From Bacillota bacterium (GTDB lineage: Bacteria > Bacillota_E > RBS10-35 > JAJYVN01), in contig JAJZWQ010000147.1 of assembly GCA_021846605.1 (NCBI GenBank), positions 1 through 7,472 of the forward strand: a stretch of 7,472 nt of DNA, given 5' to 3'. The position numbers and the translations under genes are program-made. Under the pieces are notes generated by a model. That model saw nothing but the letters and a program-made list of their open reading frames with translations. It was not told where the DNA came from and did no database searches. This document shows, one piece after another, positions 1-5,674 of this stretch (positions are counted from its first letter, which is position 1; each line of letters opens with the position of its first letter).

Positions 1-120
1 GATCGCAAGCGCGCCGTGGCCCAGCAGGTGATCGGCGCCGGCGAGGGATGGATCACGGAACTGGACGCGGCAGAGCTTCGGGCCTTGGTGTCCCTGAGTC
101 CGGATGCGGTGGGGGGTTGA
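1..120 (+). CDS. SNF2-family DEAD/DEAH-box helicase, C-terminal end only (5' truncated by window)
   Basis: Frame 1 is open from the first base to a TGA at 118-120 and gives 39 residues, DRKRAVAQQVIGAGEGWI then TELDAAELRALVSLSPDAVGG. The pattern of an R/K-rich start, a 'GAGEGWITEL' core and a 'D..ELRAL' tail is the familiar C-terminus of bacterial SNF2/HepA-type ATPases, just after the helicase C-terminal lobe. These proteins are ATP-driven double-stranded DNA translocases; in bacteria the role of this subgroup is mostly undefined. The ATPase motifs lie upstream of the window and cannot be checked. The gene directly downstream encodes a SWIM zinc-finger protein three bases away, a well-known neighbour pair that supports the call. 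The two are very probably co-transcribed and perhaps translationally coupled. Confidence 0.8.
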   Translation, partial: DRKRAVAQQVIGAGEGWITELDAAELRALVSLSPDAVGG

Positions 121-123
121 GGG

Positions 124-1230
124 ATGGGGCGGCGGAGCGGTCGTGACGACTACGGAGCCCACTTCCCGCCCTCGCGGCCGCGGGCGGCCAAGGGAGGCGT
201 ACGGGCGCGTTCGCAGCGCGGGGCGTTCGCTTCCCAGTGGTGGGGGCGGCGCTGGATCGCGGCACTGGAAGGGATGGGCATCGGCGCCCGGTTGTCGCGG
301 GGACGCTCCTATGCCCGCGCCGGTCAGGTGCTGTCCGTGGAGATCGAGCCGGGGGGCGTGCGGGCCATGGTGCAGGGCTCGCGCCCGCAACCATATCGCG
401 TGGAGATCCTCCTGCGCCCCCTGCCGCCGCAGGCCTGGGACCAGGTGGCACGGGCGCTGCGGGGCCATGCCGCCCACATGGCGCGCCTTGCGGCCGGGGA
501 ACTGCCCCCGGAGGTGGAGGACGTTTTCGCCCAGGCGGGGCTGCCGCTGTTTCCCACCCGTGTTTCCGACCTGGAGACGTCGTGCAGCTGTCCGGATTGG
601 TCCAACCCCTGCAAGCATATCGCGGCCGTCCACTACCTCATCGGCGAGGAGTTCGATCGCGACCCCTTCCTGCTGCTGCGCCTGCGCGGTCTGGAACGCG
701 AGGCGCTTTCCGCGCTGCTTGCCGATGCCTCCCTCGTCGAGACCCCTGGGCAGGAGGCGATTCCGCCCGAACCCTTGCCGGCCGATCCGCGTGCCTTTTG
801 GGGAGGCGCTTGGCGCGGCACCAGCGATCCCTCGACGGTGCCGGCGGAGGAGGACCCCGCGGCGCTGGTGCGGCGCCTGGGCAACCTGCCGTTTTGGCGC
901 GGCAGCATCGACCTCGCTGCCGCCTTGGCGCCGGCATACGCGCTGGCTGCGCAGCGGGCCACGGACCTGTTGGCCTCGGGGCTGGAAGGGGCCGCCGCCG
1001 TCGGCGAGGACGGGGGAGGCGACGGCGCGGCGATGGGCGACGAGGATCCCGCCGGGGCGGGCGCGGTGCACGGGGTGGAAGCCGCACCGCCCGCCCGCCC
1101 GCCGGGCCGCTCCCGCGACCGTGTGGCACTTGCGGCCGACCTGGCAGCCGGGGTGGCGCTGGAGGCGTTGCGCCAGCGGTATGACGGGCGCACCCTGCGG
1201 GCGGTGTTGCGCCGTGCCGGTGCCGGCTGA
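124..1230 (+). CDS. SWIM zinc-finger protein, partner of the SNF2 helicase
   Basis: A 368-residue protein. Residues 154-165 carry the SWIM signature CxCx(n)CxH, read as CSCPDWSNPCKH, with C154, C156, C163 and H165 as the zinc ligands. SWIM domains bind nucleic acid or protein partners. In this family the N-terminal part ('QWWGRRWIAALE', residues 38-49, and the following 'RGRSYARAGQVLSVEI' segment) is characteristic of the protein encoded next to bacterial SNF2 helicases. The function is not established but is presumed to be DNA repair or chromatin-like remodelling with the helicase. The ATG at 124 lies three bases after the helicase stop, with a G-rich stretch overlapping that stop as the only ribosome-binding candidate. 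Residues about 285-335 are low-complexity (Gly/Ala/Asp, then Pro/Arg-rich) and look like a flexible linker. A short ordered-looking tail follows ('ALEALRQRYDGRTLRAVLRR'). The family and frame are secure; the exact role is not. Confidence 0.87.
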   Translation: MGRRSGRDDYGAHFPPSRPRAAKGGVRARSQRGAFASQWWGRRWIAALEGMGIGARLSRGRSYARAGQVLSVEIEPGGVRAMVQGSRPQPYRVEILLRPLPPQAWDQVARALRGHAAHMARLAAGELPPEVEDVFAQAGLPLFPTRVSDLETSCSCPDWSNPCKHIAAVHYLIGEEFDRDPFLLLRLRGLEREALSALLADASLVETPGQEAIPPEPLPADPRAFWGGAWRGTSDPSTVPAEEDPAALVRRLGNLPFWRGSIDLAAALAPAYALAAQRATDLLASGLEGAAAVGEDGGGDGAAMGDEDPAGAGAVHGVEAAPPARPPGRSRDRVALAADLAAGVALEALRQRYDGRTLRAVLRRAGAG

Positions 1231-1269
1231 GCGGCCGCGGCGCTGCGTCCGCCCGTGTGCACCCTGGGG

Positions 1270-1281
1270 GCGGCATGCCGC
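1270..1281. repeat. 12-bp perfect palindrome GCGGCATGCCGC
   Basis: A perfect inverted repeat lies 39 bp after the SWIM gene stop and about 140 bp before the GTG of the next gene. It could be an operator half-site pair for a dimeric regulator of the downstream isomerase, or a chance event in GC-rich DNA. It has no loop and no T-run, so it is not a convincing terminator. Confidence 0.25.
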
Positions 1282-1402
1282 AAAGGCGTCCGTTGCGGGA
1301 TCCCGGCCCCATTTGGATGGGAGCAAGTGCCGCAGGGGGTGTTGCCGTCGGATGGAAGGCCGAAGGGACGCGGCGGCGGCGCGAAGGCGCGCCGGGCGCG
1401 AC

Positions 1403-1411
1403 GGGAAGGGG
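1403..1411 (+). promoter_or_regulatory. Ribosome binding site deciding the GTG start at 1420
   Basis: The purine-rich run GGGAAGGGG ends 8 bases before the GTG at 1420-1422. The same frame is open back to an ATG at 1255. However, the 55 extra residues are Gly/Arg-rich with no domain character, whereas 'KIGFIVPGQ' right after the GTG reads as the first beta strand of a TIM barrel. The GTG is therefore preferred. Confidence 0.6.
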
Positions 1412-1419
1412 CAGACGGA

Positions 1420-2262
1420 GTGAAGATCGGGTTCATCGTTCCCGGGCAGCGCCACATCCAGATGGATTTCGCGGGCGTGGCGGCGTGGGCGGCGCGGGAG
1501 GGCTTTGAGGCCCTGGATCCGCCCGCGTTCACCCCCAACGCCGGCCGGATTGCCCGTGAGCACGGGTTGACCCTTGGCTGCACGGCGACCGCGGAGAACC
1601 TGCTGGCTTTGCAGGGGCCGGAGTTGGCCGGGCACCAGGAGCGGGTGCGTTCGGTGCTGCAGTGGGCGCAGTCCGAAGGCGTCGGCGCCCTGCGGCTGCC
1701 CCACCGGCGTCCGGCCGGCCTGGGGGCGGCCGACGCGGTGGCGCGGTTTGCACAGGCCCTTGGTCCGGTCCTTGAGGAGGCGGAACGCGTCGGGGTCGAT
1801 GTGGTGGTGGAGAACTGGCCGGCCGGCGGTGCCAACCTCGTGGTGGCGCCAGAGGTGTGGTCGGCGCTGTTCGCGGCGGTGCCCTCGCCGCGCTTCGGGC
1901 TGTGCATCGATCCCTCCCACCTGGTGTGGTTGGGTATTGACGAGGTGGCGGCGACGGCCGAGTTCGGATCGCGGATCCGCTACGCGCACGCCAAGGACAC
2001 GGAATTGCTTGAGGCGGGATGCCGCCGCTACGGAATCTATGGGCGCCAGCTTGCGGACAAGGCCGGCGGCGGCTGGTGGCGCTACCGCATCCCGGGTTTT
2101 GGCTCGGTGCGCTGGCCGGGCTTTGTGTCCGCGCTGTATGAAGCGGGGTATGACGGGGTGTTGAGCATCGAGCATGAGGATCCGATCTTCTATGGCAGTG
2201 AGGCGCGGTTCCTTCAGGGCCTGCGCATCGGTCGTCGCTTTTTGCAGGCCTACGTCGGCTAG
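1420..2262 (+). CDS. Sugar phosphate isomerase/epimerase, xylose-isomerase-like TIM barrel (copy 1)
   Basis: Using the GTG start, the protein has 280 residues, the normal length for the AP-endonuclease-2 / xylose-isomerase-like TIM-barrel family (Pfam PF01261). Candidate metal ligands sit at strand ends in the expected order: E131 in 'VVENW', D164 and H167 in 'CIDPSHLVW', H190 in 'YAHAKDTE', and E251 in 'SIEHEDP'. The segment 'WWRYRIPGFG' followed by 'VRW' (residues 219-232) is the 'R-x-P-G-x-G...W' element common in sugar epimerases of this family and likely contacts substrate. These enzymes use a divalent metal to move a carbonyl or invert a carbon on free, phosphorylated or 3-keto sugars; substrate cannot be read from sequence. 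No signal peptide is seen, so it is presumably cytoplasmic. It stands alone on the + strand, with a 403-bp gap before a convergent DUF1080 gene that may share its pathway. Confidence 0.88.
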   Translation: MKIGFIVPGQRHIQMDFAGVAAWAAREGFEALDPPAFTPNAGRIAREHGLTLGCTATAENLLALQGPELAGHQERVRSVLQWAQSEGVGALRLPHRRPAGLGAADAVARFAQALGPVLEEAERVGVDVVVENWPAGGANLVVAPEVWSALFAAVPSPRFGLCIDPSHLVWLGIDEVAATAEFGSRIRYAHAKDTELLEAGCRRYGIYGRQLADKAGGGWWRYRIPGFGSVRWPGFVSALYEAGYDGVLSIEHEDPIFYGSEARFLQGLRIGRRFLQAYVG

Positions 2263-2665
2263 CAGGGAGTTGGCAAGCCCTGGCACCCGCGTCACGCCGT
2301 GGCGGTGGGCGGCTGGGGAATGGGCGGATGGGCTTCCTCCCGAGGGCTCCGCGCGCACCCGTGCGTCCCCTGGGTTGAACCTCGACATCGGCGACGCCAA
2401 GGCGCAGGTGGCGTGGGCATTCACCCCCGGCGGGGCTTGTGCGACGTGCCTTTCCCGGACGATCTGGACGCGTCGCCGCCGGTGGCAGGAAACGGGCGGC
2501 CCCGCGCGTCCGAGTCCTCCTCAAGTCCTTGACGAGCCGCACGGCGGACGGGTGGGATGGGGGGGCCCCAACCGTACCCGTCTGCCTCGCGGCTGCGGCT
2601 TGCGCTCCTGCCGGCCCGTGTGCGGGGGGGCGTCCCCGCCTTGGATGGTTCACTGCGCGGTGCGG
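2263..2665. other. Intergenic stretch between convergent genes, no gene seen
   Basis: These 403 bp separate the 3' ends of two convergent genes. The open frames here are short or Gly/Pro/Arg-rich with no recognisable domain. The stretch contains a G7-C4 run around 2559-2569 and a GC hairpin near 2622-2639, but no hairpin followed by a T-run. I see nothing else in it. Confidence 0.5.
2622..2639 (-). terminator. Possible GC hairpin downstream of the DUF1080 gene
   Basis: GCGGGG (2622-2627) and CCCCGC (2634-2639) form a 6-bp stem with a 6-base loop. It begins 26 bp past the stop codon of the minus-strand DUF1080 gene. No U-tract follows on the minus strand, so intrinsic termination is doubtful. 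It may stabilise the 3' end, or be a chance stem in GC-rich DNA. Confidence 0.25.
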
Positions 2666-3304
2666 TCAGCCGTTGCTCGGGGCGTAGGCGTCCGATCCCT
2701 CCAGGGGTAGCGGGAGAAACCATACGTTGCGGAAGCGCAGGGGATTGCCGTGGTCCTGCAGCAGCAGCGGACCGGGCTCGCCGACCCGTTGGTCCACGGC
2801 GGCGCCGGTCGGGCCGTGAAGCTCCACGTTGTTGTGGATGACCTGGCCGTTGAGGATGACGGTCAGGCGCGCGTTGGCCTCCACCGCACCTGCCGCGTCG
2901 ACCCGGGCCGCGCGGAAGATGATGTCATAGGTTTGCCACTGCAGGGCGGGGAGGCAGGCGTTGACCAGGGGGGCGTGCTGGTTGTATACCGCCCCGCAAT
3001 CCCCCTTGCCTGGAACCTTCCAGCCGTACGAGTCCAGCACCTGGATCTCGTAGCGGCCCTGAACGAAGATGCCGCTGTTGCCCTTGTGCTGGCCCGTGGC
3101 TTCGGGCATGTCCGGCTCGCAGAACTCCACATGCACCAGGGCATCGCGGAAGGTGTCCACACTGACGATGTCCCCGGTGCGGGGTACGACGGTGACCACC
3201 CCGTCCTCAAGGGACCAGCCGGCGGCCTGACCATCGCGCCGCCTCCAGCGGGAGAGGTCGCCACCGTCCAGCAACGCGATCGCCCCGGCAGGCCTTTCCA
3301 CCAT
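2666..3304 (-). CDS. DUF1080 domain protein, 3-keto-disaccharide hydrolase-like
   Basis: A 212-residue protein that is essentially one DUF1080 domain (PF06439, a concanavalin/LamG-like jelly roll). It opens with 'IALLDGGDLSRWRRRDG' (residues 9-25). The core 'GNSGIFVQGRYEIQVLDSYG' (75-94) is the family hallmark, followed by 'GDCGAVYNQHAPLVNAC' (101-117), 'WQTYDIIFRAAR' (123-134) and the closing 'LLLQDHGNPLRFRNVW' (180-195). Characterised relatives hydrolyse 3-keto-glycosides made by sugar dehydrogenases. Many relatives are secreted, but no signal peptide or membrane segment is visible here, so I infer a cytoplasmic site. The ATG at 3304 is preferred because GGAG lies 4 bases upstream. An in-frame ATG at 3322 has no such site, and the frame further upstream (to 3508) looks non-coding. 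It is convergent with the copy 1 isomerase. The family call is strong; the substrate is unknown. Confidence 0.9.
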   Translation of the reverse strand: MVERPAGAIALLDGGDLSRWRRRDGQAAGWSLEDGVVTVVPRTGDIVSVDTFRDALVHVEFCEPDMPEATGQHKGNSGIFVQGRYEIQVLDSYGWKVPGKGDCGAVYNQHAPLVNACLPALQWQTYDIIFRAARVDAAGAVEANARLTVILNGQVIHNNVELHGPTGAAVDQRVGEPGPLLLQDHGNPLRFRNVWFLPLPLEGSDAYAPSNG

Positions 3305-4067
3305 GCGTCTCCACACTCCCATCGGCGCAACCGACCATTTGCCGGCCTTTGCGCCCGCACCGCCCTTGGCCGTAGGCGGTCTGGTTTCCTGCGGCCGCTC
3401 GGCGGGCACTCCGCGGCGCGGCGCGATTCGTGCGGCGCAAACGGACGGCCGCGTCCGCAGCGCCACGCCCCTTCCCTTGCAGATCCCACCGCGATACATT
3501 CGGTCCATGCGGATGGGCGCGTATGGCCAGCGGCTTCGTGGCGGCCTTGCGCCCCGAGTGGAACCGGACCAAGGGCCAAGGCGCCCGGTGGTGGTCGGAA
3601 GGCCGCAGGGAGCCGCGTGCGGGCTGCGCCTGGGGCCCGGAGCACACAGCGCGTGTCAGGACCGGTCGGCGGGCGCGCCCAGGTGCGGGCCCGCGCGGGG
3701 TGCCTGGTCCGGCCGCGGGATCGCGACGTGGCTGGCAATCGTGCGGCTGCGCACTGCCGGCGGCTGGACGGGCATGCTGCGCAGACCCCGATCGCCCGTG
3801 GGGGGATGTGCGCAGGCGCCCCCGTCCTTGGCGGAGCGAGGCGTTCCCGACGGGCGCGCGGCGCTTGCAGTCCCGTTCCCGTGGACCATCGGGGGCCGGG
3901 TCCGCAATGCGGTGAATTGGAGTGTGGTGTGCACCGTGCGTAAGGACTCGGGACCGAGGCGGCATTCCGGTGCAGGTGCGGCGCCATCCGGCTCCTTCGG
4001 TCCGTCGCGGCGGATCGCAGGCGTTCGGGGCGGCGCGGCGCCCCAGGGGGGACGCGCCCGGCAGTGG
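3305..4067. other. 763-bp stretch with no recognisable gene
   Basis: Open frames cross this region on both strands, but their translations are dominated by Arg, Gly, Pro and Ala and show no domain, motif or coherent start, as expected from stop-poor GC-rich DNA. It must contain the promoter of the minus-strand DUF1080 gene and probably that of the small gene at 4068, but no convincing -35/-10 pair was found for either. The only structured element noted is a hairpin at 4027-4044. Confidence 0.5.
4027..4044 (+). promoter_or_regulatory. GC hairpin just before a possible ribosome binding site
   Basis: GGGGCG (4027-4032) and CGCCCC (4039-4044) form a 6-bp stem with a 6-base loop, directly followed by AGGGGGG (4045-4051). 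The start of the small gene lies 16 bases further on. The stem could affect access to that purine run. Without expression data it may equally be chance. Confidence 0.2.
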
Positions 4068-4394
4068 GTGCGCCAGCCGTACCGTCCCACCGCGATCGCG
4101 ACGATAACGTTCTACGGTCCAGACAACCGGACCGCGGTCAAGGCCGTGGCGCGGATTTACCACCATCTCGACCGGGCACCCGTGGCCAGCCGCAGCTTCT
4201 GGGGCGGGGACCCGCGCACCAGCCCACAGGTGCGGGCGGCGATCGCTGCATTCGTCCAGGAGCACGAGGCCAAGCAGGTCGTGGTCGCCGAAGGAATCGC
4301 GGGCTGCCCCCACGTTGAAGGCATCGACTTTCCGCAGGGCGGTGTTTGCCCGCGCTGCGGTTTTTGGCGCCGGGCCCAGACGCAGGGCGGATGA
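4068..4394 (+). CDS. Small conserved-looking protein of unknown function with CPH...CPxC motif
   Basis: With a GTG start this is a 108-residue protein ending in TGA at 4392-4394. The coherent part begins at 'TITFYGPDNRTAVKAVARI' (residues 12-30). It continues with an Asp/Arg/Trp-rich middle, 'FVQEHEAKQVVVAEGI' (62-77), which resembles a helix then a buried strand, and ends with 'GCPHVEGIDFPQGGVCPRCGFW' split over residues 79-100. C80, H82, C94 and C97 could bind one zinc ion. From memory this resembles uncharacterised bacterial proteins with a 'GCPHEEGIDYP' tail, but I could not check this and no function is known to me. The start is uncertain. GTG 4068 is the nearest usual start codon in frame, but its AGGGGGG is 16 bases away. 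Closer to the conserved part only ATC (4095) and ATA (4104) occur, so the native ATG may be mutated. The rest of the frame, back to 3303, looks non-coding. Confidence 0.7.
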   Translation: MRQPYRPTAIATITFYGPDNRTAVKAVARIYHHLDRAPVASRSFWGGDPRTSPQVRAAIAAFVQEHEAKQVVVAEGIAGCPHVEGIDFPQGGVCPRCGFWRRAQTQGG

Positions 4395-4430
4395 CGCGTT
4401 TTCCCGTCCAGGTTGCCCTCAGGGGGATGG

Positions 4431-4462
4431 CGCGATGGAGGCGCGCGATGGAGGCGCGCGAT
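4431..4462. repeat. 13-bp tandem repeat, about 2.5 copies
   Basis: The unit CGCGATGGAGGCG occurs at 4431-4443 and again without change at 4444-4456. A partial third copy, CGCGAT, begins at 4457. It lies 37 bp after the stop of the small CPH...CPxC gene, in non-coding sequence. Such units arise by replication slippage and may vary in number between strains. Confidence 0.8.
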
Positions 4463-4464
4463 CG

Positions 4465-4480
4465 CCGGCCCCGGGGCCGG
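4465..4480. terminator. 16-bp perfect GC palindrome, possible terminator stem
   Basis: CCGGCCCCGGGGCCGG is a perfect palindrome about 70 bp downstream of the gene ending at 4394. As RNA it would fold into a very stable short stem, but no U-run follows, so it fits Rho-type or hairpin-only termination at best. It could also be a methylation or binding site. Confidence 0.25.
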
Positions 4481-4561
4481 GGTGCCCCCCGGATCCGGGC
4501 ATGGTCCAACGACTCTCCCGGCGGGGGAACCTCGAGGCGCGGGATCCAAGCATGACTTGGC

Positions 4562-4572
4562 GGGGGGGGGGG
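4562..4572 (+). repeat. Homopolymer run of 11 G
   Basis: An uninterrupted run of eleven G lies in non-coding sequence, flanked by further G-rich bases. Runs of this length slip during replication and are also error-prone in sequencing. It is not inside any credible gene, so no phase-variable product can be assigned. Confidence 0.85.
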
Positions 4573-4864
4573 CGGCCCGTTTTCGGTCCGGGTTGCGCTT
4601 GCGCCACGATTGGCGGCAATCCGCCCCTCCGTATGCCGCATGCCGAACGAGCCGCGCACGCATGGTCCTGGCTCCATCCCGCCTCGAACCCTCGAACCTT
4701 CCCGGGGAACCGGGTGCGGTGCCGACGCTGCGCGCCGGGAGCGCGGCCGACCGGCGGCTTGCAGGGGCGCGTGCGGTGTGTGCGAAGGATCGTACCGGCG
4801 CGGCGCTGCCGCGCAAGCCGAACGGAGCTGGGGGTTCGGGGATGGAGGCAACCGGGATGCGGTG

Positions 4865-5038
4865 CTTGGCGGCGTCGAGTGGGTCACGGCCGCCGGAGTG
4901 ACGCTGCAGGGCACCGGCGCGACCGGCATGGTGGTGGCGGGCGCCTGCCCGAATGGAGACGCGGTCCGTTTCGCCAATGTGGCATACGGCCGCGTGCGAG
5001 ACCTGAGCCTTATGGCGGCCGCCAAACGCAGCGGGGGC
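4865..5038 (+). pseudogene. Remnant of a parallel beta-helix (pectate-lyase-like) protein
   Basis: About 58 codons in one frame read as a typical beta-helix segment: 'LGGVEWVTAAGVTLQGTGAT', then 'NGDAVRFANVAYGRVRDLSL' and 'MAAAKRSGG'. The 'GVTLxGxGATG' turn, the 'GDxVxFxNVxYxRVxDLxL' rung and the 'RSGG' ending match the N-terminal rungs of Pectate_lyase_3-type right-handed beta-helix proteins (phage tailspikes, GH28-like and other polysaccharide-acting enzymes), which normally exceed 300 residues. On both sides the same frame turns into Arg/Gly/Pro-rich sequence, and neither other frame continues the helix, so both ends appear lost. No start codon, ribosome binding site or signal peptide goes with it. 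I infer a degraded gene, perhaps once part of the polysaccharide-use set suggested by the neighbours. The exact borders are approximate. Confidence 0.55.
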
Positions 5039-5294
5039 CGGGTTGGCTGTCGCCGGCCTTGGGCTGCCGCGCGCCCGCATACCCATGGAAGCGGTCGCCA
5101 GGTGGCGGCTGAAGCATCCGCCGCTTGGACCGAAGCGACCGTCGCCGAACGGGCCTTGGCGTGCCCTTGCGCTCTGCGCTACGGTCAGCGATGCTGCGGC
5201 GTCTGCGCAGTCAGCGGTATGGTGGTTGGGGCGGCCCGGAGGGCGCCCCCGTCCCGTTCGGGCGCGCGACTCCCACGGGACGGGGGGGCGAGGC

Positions 5295-5621
5295 GTGGCG
5301 GTGCGATGGCGATTCATCCTTCTGGCGCGGGATACCGATACGGGACACACGCGCCGTTGGCTCGATTACACGCCGGGTAACACCGTGGTGCCGCCGCGGG
5401 GCGGGTTGAGCCTCGCTTACGCCGTCTTCCTGGCCAACGAGTGGATCACCGCGCTGAACGGAGAACTGCCAAGGAACGACCCCATCGTCGGGGCTGCGTT
5501 GCCGTATCTGGGCATCTGCCGCTACTGCGGCCGGGTCGTCGACGACCAGCACCTCTTGGGCGGAGAGCGGGATGTCTGCGATGGCTGCTGGACGGCCCCC
5601 CCGCCCACAGGCGGGGGGTAG
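5295..5621 (+). CDS. Small zinc-ribbon protein of unknown function
   Basis: A 108-residue protein from a GTG at 5295 to TAG at 5619-5621. Residues 5-12 ('WRFILLAR') look like a beta strand. They are followed by 'RWLDYTPGNTVVPPRGGLSL' (21-40) and a helix-like segment 'AYAVFLANEWITALNGELP' (41-59). C75-x2-C78 ('CRYC') and C95-x2-C98 ('CDGC') form a typical two-knuckle zinc ribbon, usual in nucleic-acid or protein-binding domains. I do not recognise the family. GTG 5301 is an alternative start with GAGG 7 bases upstream; GTG 5295 has a G7 run 6 bases upstream. Upstream codons in the same frame look non-coding. The last residues (APPPTGGG) are encoded by a hairpin that may end transcription. It is convergent with the copy 2 isomerase, 53 bp away. 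Confidence 0.72.
   Translation: MAVRWRFILLARDTDTGHTRRWLDYTPGNTVVPPRGGLSLAYAVFLANEWITALNGELPRNDPIVGAALPYLGICRYCGRVVDDQHLLGGERDVCDGCWTAPPPTGGG
5597..5618. terminator. Strong hairpin overlapping the end of the zinc-ribbon gene
   Basis: CCCCCCGCC (5597-5605) and GGCGGGGGG (5610-5618) form a perfect 9-bp GC stem with a 4-base loop, ending one base before the TAG stop at 5619. It sits between two convergent genes and could serve both as a bidirectional transcription barrier. There is no T-run on either side, so classical intrinsic termination is uncertain. Confidence 0.45.
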
Positions 5622-5674
5622 CCCGCCGGTAGGTGGGGGATGCGGATGGGGCGCGGGCCGCCGGCCGCGGTCGC

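Larger units (their letters stand above)
4395..4864. other. 470-bp gene-free stretch with simple repeats
   Basis: No frame on either strand gives a recognisable protein. The stretch holds a 13-bp tandem repeat, a 16-bp perfect palindrome and an 11-base G run, listed separately. It may include the decayed 5' part of the beta-helix gene whose remnant follows, but no similarity is visible upstream of about 4865. Confidence 0.45.

Noticed and set aside
1255..1419. N-terminal extension of the copy 1 isomerase from an ATG at 1255
   Set aside because: The extra 55 residues are Gly/Arg-rich without domain character, while the GTG at 1420 has a good ribosome binding site and starts at the first barrel strand.
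104..1423. A 439-codon open frame on the + strand overlapping the SWIM gene
   Set aside because: Its translation is Arg/Cys/Pro-rich with no motif and it overlaps a frame with a clear SWIM signature. It is a shadow frame of GC-rich coding DNA.
3305..3508. N-terminal extension of the DUF1080 protein
   Set aside because: The upstream residues show no signal peptide or domain similarity, and the ATG at 3304 has GGAG in front of it.
4157..5350. A 397-codon open frame on the minus strand
   Set aside because: The composition is Arg/Pro/Ala-rich without motifs, and it lies antisense to the CPH...CPxC gene and the beta-helix remnant, which have recognisable patterns.
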